This document shows positions 46,919 to 58,932 of a stretch of DNA of 64,000 nt, one piece after another. Where the stretch lies: assembly GCF_964656455.1 (NCBI RefSeq), contig NC_135712.1, forward strand, positions 72,235,239-72,299,238, in the 5' to 3' direction. The first letter of the stretch is position 1. Each line of letters opens with the position of its first letter. The notes beneath the pieces were generated by a model that was not told the DNA's origin, did no database searches, and saw only the letters and a list, made by a program, of their open reading frames with translations. The translations under genes were made by a program, and so were the position numbers. Source of the DNA: Halichoerus grypus (taxonomy: Eukaryota > Chordata > Mammalia > Carnivora > Phocidae).

Positions 46919-47116
46919 TTTTTTTTTTTAAGATTTTTTTATTTATTTGTTTGACAGAGAGCACAAGCACAAGCAGGGGGAGCAGCAGGCAGAGTGAGAG
47001 GGAGAAGCAGGTTCCCCACTGAGCAGGGAGCCGAGGTGGGACTCGATCCCAGGGCCCTGGGATCATGACCTGAGCTGAAGGCAGACGCTTAACCGAGTGA
47101 GCCACCCAGGTGCCCC
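46919..47116 (-). mobile_element. SINEC, reverse
   Basis: The TSD is ctgttaaccgtttt / ctgttaacctttct. Confidence 0.92.
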
Positions 47117-47504
47117 TGTTAACCTTTCTTCCTGCAGGTGTCTTAGTACTTGGAGCATCTCCAGTGCAAGTTTGAGGGATTTTGGACACCCACAACTGGA
47201 CAAAGGGCCCTCATCCACTGCAGCCTTTACCAGAGATAGCCTGGCCATAAAAGAGCTATTCCATAGGCCTTTCCCTCTGACTAGTAATTGCACTTTGTGA
47301 ATATGTCTATCCCAAAGCTCTGATTTGTGTGATACCTGTTCAAATATAGGCTCTTGGGCTCGACCCCTCAGTGATTTCCTAGATCTGGGCAAGGCCTAGC
47401 AATCTTTACCAAGCTCCTCAAGTGATTGATTCTGTTACAGATGACCCAGGACCACCCTTTGAGAAACACTGCCCTAAGGAAATTGCTTTAAAACTGATCT
47501 ATCT

Positions 47505-47725
47505 GGGCTCCTGGGTGGCTCAGTGGGTTAAGTGACTGCCTTCAGCTCGGATCATGATCCCAGAGTCCTGGGATCGAGTCTCACATCAGGCTCTCAGCTC
47601 AGCGGGGAGCCTGCTTCTCCCTCTGACCCTCTCCCCTCTCATGCTGTTTCTCTCTCTCTCTCAAATAAATAAATAAATAAAATCTTAAAAAAAAAAAAAA
47701 GACAATCAGAGCCTTTAAAAAAAAA
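47505..47725 (+). mobile_element. SINEC
   Basis: It is flanked by AAAACTGATCTATCTG on both sides. Confidence 0.93.
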
Positions 47726-47726
47726 A

Positions 47727-48544
47727 CTGATCTATCTGCATGAGTGTTCTCATAAAACTATTTAGAACAGAAAAAAAAAAATGTGGTCAAGTCCCCATAC
47801 CCCACTGTTGGGAAAGATTAGACATTATACTTTAAGGAAGCAATGATATTTTACCATTAAATCTAAAAGATTTTTTAGAAAAAACCTAAAAGATTATAGA
47901 ACCATAGCTGGAGTATTAGACCTGAATTACCTTGAAATCATCTAGTTCAGTGGCTTGCTCATTCTCACAACATGAATTCCCAGTTCTAACATGGTTTAAA
48001 AAAATCTACAAAAGACAATTTCAAGTAACAAAAGTAGAACACCAGAGAGTGTGCCACTATTAGCGATTATTTCATTTTATTTTTTTAGCAATTATTTTAA
48101 GAACATTGTTTACTAATAGGATCAGAAGAGCCTTATCAGTCATTCTGTCTTTCCGTTATAAAGGGATTATGTGGATTCAAGTAGTAGCTACTTGACTGTG
48201 GAAGCTGTTAAATACATCCCCCCAACTAAAAAATATCTCCCCCTAAATTCCCTTTCCTTTGAAGTTTGCAGCATAAACACCTTTGTTTCAAGAGAAACCC
48301 CATGGCTCAAGCAGATGATGCAGTTCCAGTTCATTGCCAAGCACGTCCTCCAAGACCAGATAAAGGTAATGGGAGACCAGATAATAACTACTCCCAAACG
48401 GGGAAAATAAGCAGGAGAGAGCCCCTGGGAGACTATGACAGCCACGTTGTTACTTAAAAGCAGGACAGGAAAATTAAAAGGACAGAACGTTTTTAGAGTT
48501 CTTAATATAAATAAGAAAAGAGGCATATGAAAAAAAAAAAGTAG
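47727..48544. other. Unassigned AT-rich flank
   Basis: I recognise no gene or repeat. A 79-codon open frame at 48171-48410 has no known similarity. Confidence 0.3.
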
Positions 48545-48728
48545 GGATGCCTGGGTGGCTCAGCCTGTTAAGTGTCTGCCTTTGGCTCAGGTCATGATCC
48601 CAGGGTCCTGGGATTGAGTCCCTGCATCGGGCTCCTTGCTCAGCAGGGAGCCTGCTTCTCCTTCTGTCTGCCGCTCCCCTTGCTTGTGCTCTTTCTGTCT
48701 GATAAATGAATAAAATCTTAAAAAAAAA
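48545..48728 (+). mobile_element. SINEC
   Basis: It has a GGATGCCTGGGTGGCTCAGC head and an AATGAATAAAATCTTAAAAA tail. Confidence 0.92.
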
Positions 48729-49079
48729 TGTATAAGTAACCTTGTCATGGGTATGTTTATGAATTTTATACTTTTAATGCTTTCTACACTTTTTCAATTA
48801 GTATATATCTATTACATAATTAGACAAAGTAAATAAAGTTATACTTATCTGCTCCCCCAAATAAATTCTGCATAAACATTAGAAAAGGGGGAAATTCATA
48901 CGTAACTGCACTGTGTATTGTGCAAGCGTTTTTATCTTGCTCTCTGTGTGTATGTAGAAATTCTATTTCCTTTTTACTTTTCAGTATTTTATGCCTTTTC
49001 TATAGTGAGTATGTTTGTTTTTTTTTTATTTAGGTAAAAACAAAGTGATCCACCATAATAGTAATTGTTAGGCAAGGAC

Positions 49080-49840
49080 TTCAATAGTTGCTAAAAGCAC
49101 CGGGTTAAAGGTTATTGGGAATATTCACAGGGTCTCAAATATCACCCCACAAATTACTTTGTTAATTACAAACGGAAATGGGTTTCTTTACAATAGTGAA
49201 ATCTGGAGGATATCGCCTTGACAGAATAATCAACATTCACATCACCAGAATGAGACAAATTGACATCACGTCCCTCCTGATGTAATATCCTGAGCAGGAT
49301 ACAACACCACCTATGAAATATTCTTGCCAAATATTGTGATTGGAATCTACTTTTGAGGAAACAATTGGACAAATCCCAATTGTGGGGCATGCTACAAAAC
49401 AACTAGCTTGGATTTTTTGAAATGTCAGTGTCATGAAAGACAAAAAAATAAACACTAGAGAACTGTTCTGGTATGAAGGAATCTAAAGGGAGGGATAGGC
49501 TGCAATGTGGCATTATTGGGATAATTGAAATTTCAATGTGTACGGGATATTAACTAACATTGTTTCATTTTTTGAGAGGGATAATACTGTTATGGTTGTA
49601 TAGGAGAATGCCCTAGTCTTAGGATATACATGCCAAACTCTTTAGGAGAGAAGCATCGTGATTCAGCAACTTTTCAATGGCTTGAGGGGGCTGAGGAGTA
49701 TTTATTTTTAAGGTGTACATGTATATGGAAAGAAAGAGCTAAAGTAAATGAGACAAAATGAACAATGAGTGAATAGAGGTGAACAGTATGTATGTTCGTT
49801 GTATGATTTTTTCAACTTTTCTGTAGGTTTGAAGTCTTCC
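49080..49840 (+). mobile_element. Old L1 3' UTR, forward
   Basis: It has 'acaattggacaaatcccaat', 'atactgttatggttgtatag' and, at the end, 'caacttttctgtaggtttga'. The reverse of the same family is at 37195-37640. Confidence 0.65.
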
Positions 49841-49911
49841 CGCATCAAAAGTTGGGCGGGTGTGGGGGAGGGCACAGGAGTAAAGCCTCTCACAGTCACC
49901 CCCACCAAGAG

Positions 49912-49938
49912 ACGGCTGTCCGGCTGTCCGGCTGTCCG
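49912..49938. repeat. GGCTGTCC x3 short tandem repeat
   Basis: Three 8-base units in tandem. Confidence 0.9.
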
Positions 49939-50419
49939 GCCCACTTGCCAGTGGAGGATCCTGAAGCCTCAAGGCTTTTCGAAGCAACGAGCCAGATTAC
50001 TAGGGACTGCTTTTCAAGCAGCTTCCCGGTGTGGCTAGAGTCAGAGCCGGCCAACTGTGGGATGATGTCAGGACACAAAGGATGGACAGATTCCAGTTTG
50101 TCTGGTCCTGAGAAAAAAATAGGTCCTGTATCTTCGACAGCCCTGATAAGGCGCCTCCAGGGATATGAGTAATGGTCAGCCCCAGGGGATGAACCGGGGC
50201 TAAGAAAGCTGGACAATGGAAAGCCCTGAGCACCGTGACGAGGAAATTCTTCCCCTGAATTGCCTTTTCCTATTGAGATAAGATAGTACACAATAAAGGG
50301 CCAGGCTCAGAAGTGCTGCCACGGCTCCCAGCGGGAGCAGCCTGCTCGAGGTCCTGAGCGCCCGGCGCTGACGGCGCCTGGGAGGTCGCCAAGAGGGCTC
50401 GCCCTGGCCTGCCACGGGG

Positions 50420-50530
50420 CAAAGTCATTGACCTTGGACGCAGAAGGCCTGGGGGCACGTCCTGGTCCCACCACTCCCCAGCTGTGAGACTGATTCCCGA
50501 TTTTCTCGTCCCTAAGAAAGTTCACTCCTC
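50420..50530 (+). mobile_element. MIR remnant
   Basis: It has 'ggtcccaccactccccagct' and 'gtgagactgattcccgattt'. Confidence 0.55.
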
Positions 50531-50999
50531 TCCCACCTGCCTCATGGGTGGGCTGCAAACACTGAAAACCAACCGTGAATGGCCTTTTCAGCCCCTCCGG
50601 GCCAGGGAAGTATCCGTTATCATCATGACTTTGTAGGCGTGAAGCAGTTTGTTTTGTAGCTCTCCCCCCTTTCCTCGGAGCTGACACTGGGTCGGGGTGC
50701 TGCCCGGGAGGGCAAGCGGGGCCTCCTCTCAGTCCGAGATGTGGGCTTTGGCTTCTCAGGTGCGGTAGGGCAGAACTGGGAGAGCGGAAGGGGAGCAGTG
50801 CCTCGGACTGGTCTTCGGGGGGGAGAGGACTGAGCTGAGTGAGGAGGTGTATGCGCCGAGCTCCCGGACACCGGAGTGACTCCAGCCCAGCTCCACCACC
50901 CCGCTCTCGAAGAGGCTTCGGGCAAGAGAGATCAGGTGATAAGCCAGGGTTCTTCCAAACTTCAGAATCTGAGCTACTTTTGTCTAGCAATGAATTTGC

Positions 51000-51120
51000 A
51001 TTAACTTGTCCTCTGCTCACTAGCCATGTGACCTTGGACATGTTTCTTAGCTCTTCTCAGCTGTAAAGTCACATTATTAACATTTACCCTACTTACCGCA
51101 TAGAGTTGTTATAAGCATCC
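51000..51120 (+). mobile_element. MIR remnant
   Basis: It has 'tcactagccatgtgaccttg' and 'gcatagagttgttataagc'. Confidence 0.7.
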
Positions 51121-51884
51121 ACAGACGTGGGATGAGATTCCTGGTGAAATCATAAATGTACTCCCCTCTGTCTGTGCACTCTGTTCCGTTCTGGGGTGAC
51201 CAGGTAAGTGCCTGGAGTGGCTGCCCCATGGGTCAGAGCAAAGGTCACATGTGCTCAAGGGATCAGCACTATATCAGATTTCACTAGCCGTCGTCCCTAC
51301 ATGGTGACCCCCATGGTTCTTTTAGTCTTCCCTATCTCCTGTCTTTATTCTGCCCTTCTTCCTCCCCTTGTGTTCCCTCAGCTAGCACTTTCTGAGAGGT
51401 TCTATGTCCCAGATAACCTACTGGGCTGGGGGGAGTGCTCGAATCCCATGCACTGGAGACTGGGTGTCCTGCCTGGTGCTGGAGAACCCAGAGCCGGGAC
51501 AGGACGAGGTGAGCAGTGGTCTCAGGGAGGCTTGTGCTGTGGGCTCACAGGGTGGCAGTCCTTTGGCCGGGGCAAGGCTGGAAGAGTGGAGGCCAGACAG
51601 GGGAAGTGTTCACCAAGAACCAGACATTTGAGCCTGTGTTTGAAGGACACATAATGATTTTCCACACAGAGAAGACAAGGAGTAAGCATGAACAAGCGTG
51701 TGGATGCGTCTCGAGCACCATGGACTTTGCTTCCCCGCTCCCCAGGCCTTCACCAGCTCCTTCCCTCCGGTCTGCTTCTACAGGCAGCTTCTTTCTAAGC
51801 AAGACGATTTGAAAGCTGGCAACAGGTCTTGGAATCACCGGTGGCTGCTCCTGGGGCCTGTAAAATATTACTATGAAATCAAGG

Positions 51885-52030
51885 CAGGAATTCTCAGCCC
51901 TGGCCACGCACCAGAATCACCTGGGGTTTGGTTTTGGTTTTTTTAATTCAGGTTTCCTGGCCCCACCTTTCGTATCTTCTGATTCAGGTCCCCTGGGATT
52001 GGTACGGTCCGCTCTCACAAATCTGAGGTG
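51885..52030 (+). mobile_element. MER5-like remnant
   Basis: It has 'attctcagccctggccacgc', 'accagaatcacctggggttt' and 'cttctgattcaggtcccctg'. Confidence 0.65.
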
Positions 52031-52259
52031 GAAATACTGTCACACCCACTTTGTTTTTCCAGTCTCTCCCTGAAGACTGCACACGTTTTCTTGCGGGAAG
52101 CCCAGCAAACCTTAGGAAAGATTTCCACCTCACTTGGGGTTGCTGAGAACCCCGAAGCCTTCACTGGTCCAAAAAGTGAAGGAGCTGTGATGGGGTTAGG
52201 GGGCACTAGTCCGGCCTCCATTCCCGGAGGGGAGAGGATGGGCGATGAACTGTCCACTA

Positions 52260-52545
52260 CTTATCTTCCCTATGCCTCACTTTCCTCATCTGTGAAATGG
52301 GAATAAAAACAGTTCTTCCCTCATAAGCTAGGCTAAAGGAGCTCAGAGAACGTAAGAGCACACGGTGAGTGCTCAGTGATGATCGCTGCCCTGCAGTTAG
52401 GGCAGTGGGCTCTGGAGCCAGATTCTCTGGTTGGCAGCCTGGCAGCTACTCTCCGTAGAACCTCCGTGCCTCAGTTTCCTTCTCTGTACAATAGGGGTGG
52501 TCGTGACTCCCTCCCGGAACTGTTACTGGATATTATTAAATGAAT
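52260..52545 (+). mobile_element. Two MIR-type remnants in tandem
   Basis: It has 'ctcactttcctcatctgtga' followed by 'gcctcagtttccttctctgt' and 'tattaaatgaatgaataag'. Confidence 0.65.
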
Positions 52546-52689
52546 GAATAAGGGCAAGGCTCTGAGATCAACACGGGGCAAACACCACCAAAGAAACGTT
52601 AGCAGTTACCGTGACTTCTGCCGTGACCTCTCGCAGCCTCGTGGTGTCACTGTTGGACACTGATCCTCTCACTTCTCAGCCGGTGCTCG

Positions 52690-52720
52690 CCCCCCCTCCC
52701 CCCCCCCCCCCCCCCCCCCG
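52690..52720. repeat. Poly(C) run
   Basis: 31 bases with a single T. The uninterrupted run is 23 Cs at 52698-52720. It is G-quadruplex/i-motif prone and a likely sequencing or assembly weak point. Confidence 0.95.
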
Positions 52721-53049
52721 GCTCCCGGCAGCCTTTCAGGTCCAGCTGTGGCCCTTCCAGGGGGGACAGCTGCCTCCCCCTCTGCTGCCCGTGGCCGAGG
52801 GTACCCTGACTTGGTCTCCCAGTGTAGCAGTTCACCACATAGCCTCCTCCCAGGAGACCGGCTGGCTGCGCAGAGCCGAGTCAGACCCGGATCCAGCCCC
52901 TCCAGCTGGCGAAACCAGATTCCCCATTCTCCCACCCTCTTCCCCGCGGGGACCCACCCTGCACCCATAGCTTTCCTGTGACCCACCTGGACTCTTAAGG
53001 GTCTGAGCCTATCCCCTTCCCCAATGAGGCTACTCTTTTTTTCTTGTTT

Positions 53050-53455
53050 TGTTTTTTTTTTTAAAGATTTATTTAGGGGCACCTGGGTGGCTCAGTTGGT
53101 TGGGCGTCTGCCTTCAGCTCAGGTCATGATCCCAGGGTCCTGGGATCGAGCCCCGCATCGGGCTCCCTGCTTAGCAGGGAGCCTGTTCTCCCTCTGCCTG
53201 AGGCTCCCCCTGCTTGTGCTCTCTCTCCCTCTCTCTCTAACAAGTAAATAAATAAAATCTTTAAAAAAAAAAATAAAGATTTATTTATTTATTAGAGAGA
53301 GAGCACGAGCAGGAGGGGCAGAGGGAGAGAATCTCAAGGAGACTCCATGCTGAGCGTGGAGCCCAACGTGGGGCTTGATCTCATCACCCTGAGATCACGA
53401 CCTGAGCTGAAATCAAGAGTCTGTTGCTTAACTGACTGTGCCACCCAGGTGCCTC
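53050..53455 (-). mobile_element. Older SINEC, reverse, split by a forward SINEC
   Basis: It is bounded by 'gaggctactcttt' on both sides. The 'gaaatcaagagtctgttgct' body marks the older subfamily. Confidence 0.9.
53074..53275 (+). mobile_element. SINEC nested in SINEC, opposite strand
   Basis: It is flanked by AAAGATTTATTTA on both sides, a duplication of the host SINE's tail. Confidence 0.93.
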
Positions 53456-55960
53456 GAGGCTACTCTTTCAAAGGAAGTTACCCAGGGGAGTCCTGGGGTC
53501 CCCACACCCCATTTTGTTCAGAAGGCTGTCTGTTCTCTGTGGCACCAAGTGATTCACCCTCATTAGGGAGATTCCCCAAGAGATCACCAGGTGTCCAACA
53601 GGTACCTTTCTGTTGGAGATACTGCCAGGGAGCCTAAGACACTGTTTTGCTTCTTAAAGAGGCAAAAATCTCTGCTTCGAAATCATGTCATGTTTAAAAA
53701 AGAAAAAAAGAAATCACATCATGTGTGATTTTTAAAAACCCCATGTGTGATTCTAATATGCAGCCAAGGTAGAGAATCACTGAAATAGGAAGACCGACAC
53801 CTAATGGTTATTAAAACTCACCTGTGCTCATGGCGGTGTGCTTATTCCCTGGAGGCTGCCATTTCTCAGAACACTTTGATCCTAAAATATTGGAGCTAAA
53901 TCCGTCCTTGGAGATCAGCCGACTCACTGATCGCCAAACTCAGTGCACAGCAGAATCATCTGGGGGTGGGGGTTCTGCTTACCATACACATTCTCACGTC
54001 CTGCTGCCTCAGTGGGTCTGGGAGTGGCAGAGTGGGGGGGGGATCCCAAACCCTACTGATGCCACTCACACCTGTGAGGAGGGTGTGGACAAAGTGGGTG
54101 GAAGCCTGCCCACTCAGTCGTGCCTGAGCAGGAAGTTGTGCGAGGCCCGGGTGGCATCCCAGGGGGAATCCGGCAGTGAGGGTGTGGGCATCAGAAGCTG
54201 GAAACAACAGTGCGATTCTCAAAGTTCAATTTTAAATCTCTTGCCAAATAATATATCCCCTATCTGGCTTTTGGAGCGTATTCTCAGATGGAAGAAATAT
54301 GTATGTCCAAAGCAGGAACCCCAGTATCAGAACCCTCCGTGGGAGCGGAGGTGAGCCCCTGGGAACGCAAGCTGGGAGGACAATTGCTGCCAACCGTCAG
54401 CGAGGAAAGCCTCAGGCTCCGATGACCTCATGGCTCTTTTCTGTGGCCGGTGACCGGACACTCCCTTCCCGTCTGCCCACCTCCACCCACAGGCATATCA
54501 AACAGATGACCACATGAGCGCAGGGGAAAAGTGTTCCCCATCGATAACACACATCGTCACGCGCTACTGCCTCATCTCCTGAAAGTCCCGTGATGTCAGG
54601 CTGAGCAAGCCCGAGTGAGGTCCGCGGGAACCCTCTCTCCCTGGACACACAGGAATTGTTTGGAAAGTCGTGCAAGGGCAAATGCCTGGTCAGGCCTTGA
54701 ACTCTCTGTGTGAAACCTTTATAGCTCCGACAGCTCAAGTCACATTTGCTCCTTGCCTTGCTGGGCATGGTTTTGTTTTTCTGAGCAGGGTTCGTTGTGA
54801 GAGGTAAAAGAATATACCTCGGAAGGGGTCTCCCCAACCCCACCTCTCTGCCTTCAGGCAGTGACCCTAAGTGACCTTCCAAAGAACTCAGATAGTGAGA
54901 AGGAGCTCAAGCTGTGGGACCAGAGCCTCCTGGGTATCACAATTCCCAACATAATGCCAGAGGATCACCAAAATCAGTCCTTTCCCCACGTGATCACGCT
55001 CTCAAGCCTCTGACCGCTCCCCAACCTTCCCGGGCTCCTGTTTGGCTAAATATCTGGGAGCTGAGACAATGCCTCACTGAAGCGGTGGTGGGCAAGTGCT
55101 GGAAAGTCACGTGATTGTCCACAGCGAACCAATTTGTCAAAGACCATTTTCCTCTCACTCATCACCTCCCCCACACCCCACGATAAGATAGGGTCCCCAG
55201 AGCACAATAATCCTTTCCTGAGATACAATGTAGAGGCCCCTGAGAAAAGAAACAAAAGTGAGGCTAATTTTGGCTTTTCTGGGACTAAAGAAAAGGAGGC
55301 AGGCAGGCCCCATCCAGCTCAAGGAAGCCGGGGTGGGCCTGGTTTCATTGCTCCAGGGTATCTGCTCAGATCACCAGGGGATTTGGAGAACAATGCAAGG
55401 GGGGGTGGGGACGATGGGAACAGAGTCTTGGCCTGGGCCACGGAGCCGGAAGTCTGGTCCAGGCTCCGAAGAGGTCTCTAAAATGACAATCCATGACTTC
55501 AGACTTGAGTTTTTTTAACTGCAAACTCCTCACCATGGCTCCCCAACTAAATTATTAATGAATTAAGATTCAGGGATTCCTTACAGACCAGCAGCAGTCC
55601 TCTTGCTCTTCGGGGCTCTGCAACTCCCCTAAAGCTGTAGGCGACTGTTGGTATGCATCAGGCACTTTTTTCAGGGGTGAGGGTCCTTGACTTTCCTCTG
55701 ATTCTCAAAGGGATCTACCATCCAAAACAGATGTGCACCTCTAGGAGGAGTGTGACGGCCAGGCAGAGCTCCTGTCCTTTACGGCAAATGCTGGTCAGAT
55801 TTCAGTGTGCGTTAGAACTGGCTGGGTATCAGGTTAAAACACAGACTCTGATTCAGTAGGTCTGGGCGGGGCTCAGAGTGTGCATTTCTGACCATCTCTA
55901 CGTGACTCAGAGTCTGCTGGCCCCCGGACCACATGACTGAGTAGCAAGGCCTGAGGGCCA
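53456..55960. other. Unassigned flank with MER5 remnants
   Basis: MER5-like sequence is at about 53930-54060 ('gcacagcagaatcatctggg') and 55790-55935 ('tctgattcagtaggtctggg'). No gene is recognised. Confidence 0.4.
55790..55935 (+). mobile_element. MER5-type remnant
   Basis: It has 'tcagtgtgcgttagaactgg' and 'gactctgattcagtaggtct'. Confidence 0.65.
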
Positions 55961-55964
55961 GCAC

Positions 55965-56595
55965 TGAGTGTCTCCCTCCAAGCCCGGATCACGGCCACGG
56001 CCTCCTAACTGATCTCTTGTCCACCCTTCCGCTGGCCACCAGAGTGACACAGTTCTAATCTCATTCTTCCTCCTTCTGTTCCCCCCACCCGAGCTTCTAT
56101 GTTAAATAATGGCCCCTGAGAACCCATAAACAAAACGTTCCATGATTTGTCTTCATCCTATCTTTGTTCGGAGCAATTCATTCCATTCATGCTGGATTAC
56201 AGAAGGGCAAGGACTGGGGGGAGTCAGACCAGTCTGAATGCACATGTGCAATGGGAATAAAAATACCTTCCTCGTGGAGTAACCGTGAGGAGCAAATGAG
56301 GTAGTGTATGCAGAGCATTTAGCCCGGCACTTACACAGCAAATGCTCGCTAAGCAGGAGCCCCTGTGGCTTCATCATATGTGCCCTAGAGTTTCCATTTG
56401 TCACGTGGTTCCCTGCTTGGCTTGTTCTCCCAGTTCCCCTTGTCTGCCTGCATCGAATGCCACCTCCTCCTCCAATCCTTTCTGATCCCCCAGGTACCAT
56501 CCCGTCTTTCACTCCAGTTGTCACACTGTGGGTGATTTCTTTCTCTATCCTACCCGCAGCCGTGGCCAGCATGGTTCGAGGCACATATTAATAAT
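55965..56595 (+). mobile_element. L2 LINE fragments with a MIR between
   Basis: The L2 phrase 'cggcctcctaactgatctct' is followed by a MIR-like block (56200-56350). A second L2 tail then ends near 56590. Confidence 0.6.
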
Positions 56596-56606
56596 TGTCA
56601 CTAGTG

Positions 56607-56801
56607 GGACTCCTGGGTGGCTCAGTTGGTTAAGCGTTTGCCTTCAGCTCAGGTCATGATCCCAGGGTCCTGGGATCGAGCCCCACATCGGGCTCCTTGC
56701 TCAGCGGGGAGCCGGCTTCTCCCTCTGCCTGCCGCTCCCCCTGCTTGTGCTCTCTCTCTCTTTCTCTCTGACAAATAAATAAATAAAATCTTTAAAAAAA
56801 A
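56607..56801 (+). mobile_element. SINEC
   Basis: The TSD is ATAATTGTCACTAGT on both sides (starting 56592 and about 56804). Confidence 0.94.
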
Positions 56802-56815
56802 ACATAATTGTCACT

Positions 56816-57530
56816 AGTAAAGTCTTATGCAATTGAGTCATGTTCTTATTTCTTTTGGTTGTGTATGTGTAATACATGCCTGTAATACCTACTCCTTAGC
56901 CATAGATATATATGTATTATCCTATAATTGGAGAGGTTTGCTTAGTTATTTCTTTTCTCCCCCCGATTAATTTAATCCTCAGTAATATCTATTACTTCTG
57001 CCCTGACAAGCTGCAGATCTCAAGAGAGTATTGGATTAGCATGCGCATTACCTTATATTGGAATCAGTTCACTCAATGAATATGTGTGGGCATCTTCCAC
57101 GTACCAGGCGCAATAAATGATAGTGGTGAAGACCATCACATTGGCTTAGCAACAACACAGGTGTGTGTAGCCTTCCTTCTGGAGGCATGGGCCCTAGGCC
57201 AGCTTCTCCCACTCAGGAGAGAACAGGGCCTGTGCTGGGGCCTCCCTCTGTCAGCCCCATGGTGTGCCCTCAGGGACCCATAAATACCAGGGATGATCTG
57301 CCCTAGACCTAAACAAGGATCCCTTGAAGCCATTTTCCAACTGCAGAGTTGTTTGGGCAGATTAGCGTAATTCTCTGCAAAATCAGTCCTTCTGAGTATT
57401 CGTGCTCCCATCCAAGCCTCAATTCCCCCCAAAATAAAGGCTCCCACCCAAGCAGTCTTCACAGCTTAAAGATGTTGCTGATCTTTGTCTTGATTCTGAG
57501 AGGTAAGCAGGGCAGAGTTCTAGATCCCCA
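56816..57530. other. Unassigned flank
   Basis: No gene recognised; an old dispersed repeat may lie near 57070-57180. Confidence 0.3.
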
Positions 57531-57751
57531 TTTTTTTTTAAAGATTATTTATTTACTTATCTATTTATTTGAGAGAGAGAGGGCACGCACAGCGGGGAAG
57601 AGCAGAGGGGAGGAGCAGAGAGAGAGGGAGAAGCAGACTCCCCGCTGAGCAGGAAGCCCACCGCGGAGCTTGATCCCAGGACCCCAGGATCATGACCTGA
57701 GCCCCTGAGCCAAAGGCAGACGCTTAACCAACTGAGCCACCTAGGCATCCC
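57531..57751 (-). mobile_element. SINEC, reverse
   Basis: It runs from TTTTTTTTAAAGATTATTTA to GCCACCTAGGCATCCC. The TSD is ctagatcccca / ctagatcccta. Confidence 0.92.
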
Positions 57752-58731
57752 TAGATCCCTATTTTTAAGTTGCGGTGCCAAAAGTTCAGAGGAATGAAGG
57801 GGTCAACCCAAGGTCTTGTAGCAAGTAAAGCAAACACTCAAAACCCAAAACCAGACCTGCTGACTGTAGGTCCAGCGGTTCTTTCTGTTGTGACAGGATC
57901 CTGGGCCTCTTAGCTGGGAAAAGTTGAAGCAGGATATCAAAACCACTCCTCTGCTCTGTATTCCTGAAAGGGAGGAGGGGCCCAGGTGAGGTCTCACAGC
58001 TGTGGGAGGTGTGGTGCTGGAGGCAGGGTGGCCCTTCCATGTGTCGATTAGCCGGAGAAGAAGCTTGAATGTAGAGGACGGGCCTTAACACTGCCTGCTG
58101 GCCTTTCTCTCTGATTCTGAGCTCCACCAGCTGCCCACGGGCCTCAGGAACTTGTTGGTCCTCCGCCTGCACCTAAAACAGGGAGGCAAGCAACCTCCCC
58201 CTCAGAAGACAAGTGCGCGGAAGCAGGAGCAGAGTTTCTTAATAGATACGACTTCTCGTGGCTAATTCCTATCAGTTGTCCCTCAGCTTTTAGCCAGGCC
58301 GTATTTAGCTGGGAATCAGGGGTCCTCTGTCCAGTGTGATAGTAGCACCTGTGATTAGTGAGATTACCAAAGGTAAGGTGACTCTCAGAAAATAAGTCCA
58401 GCTGCCCTCCCTCCCCCTGGGAAGATGTCCCTCCATCGCTACCTTTAGGATTAGGGGTGATTTTTGTTGAGGAAACCCAAGTTTCCGTAGATGGGGAATA
58501 TAAAAATTTCCATCAATCACTTCTCGGTACTTTTCAAGGATTGGGGTTCACAAGCTTCGAGCTCCAGGCCCAGCTCTGTTGCCAACTAACAGGCCAGAGC
58601 TGGGAACTGGGCCTCCCTGCTGAGGGCTGTCGTCATGAAGGGTTAAGTGGTTTCGGGCTCCAGTGCACATTCAAATCACCTGGGGAACTTTTTAAAACAA
58701 TACCTAAGCAGGGACCTCACCCTCGGATTCT
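57752..58731. other. Unassigned flank
   Basis: No gene or clear repeat recognised. Confidence 0.3.
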
Positions 58732-58915
58732 TTTTTTTTTTTTTTAAGATTTTATTTATTTGACAGAGAGAGACGGAACACAAGCAGGGGGAGTGGGAGA
58801 GGGAGAAGCAGACTTCCTGCCGAGCAGGGAGCCCGATGCGGGGCTCGAACCCAGGACCCCGGGATTATCACCTGGGCTGAAGGCCGACACTTAATGACTG
58901 AGACACCCAGGCGCC
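58732..58915 (-). mobile_element. SINEC, reverse, perfect 17-bp TSD
   Basis: The TSD CCTCACCCTCGGATTCT is exact at 58715-58731 and 58916-58932. Confidence 0.95.
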
Positions 58916-58932
58916 CCTCACCCTCGGATTCT

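Larger units (their letters stand above)
49841..52610. other. Downstream flank with MIR and MER5 remnants
   Basis: It contains several old repeats but no recognised gene. A reverse open frame at 50307-51041 (244 codons) is the longest here. It has low-complexity composition and no domain I know. Confidence 0.4.

Noticed and set aside
50307..51041. 244-codon reverse open frame
   Set aside because: It has no recognisable motif, overlapping open frames on the other strand and old repeats within it. There is no splice or promoter support.
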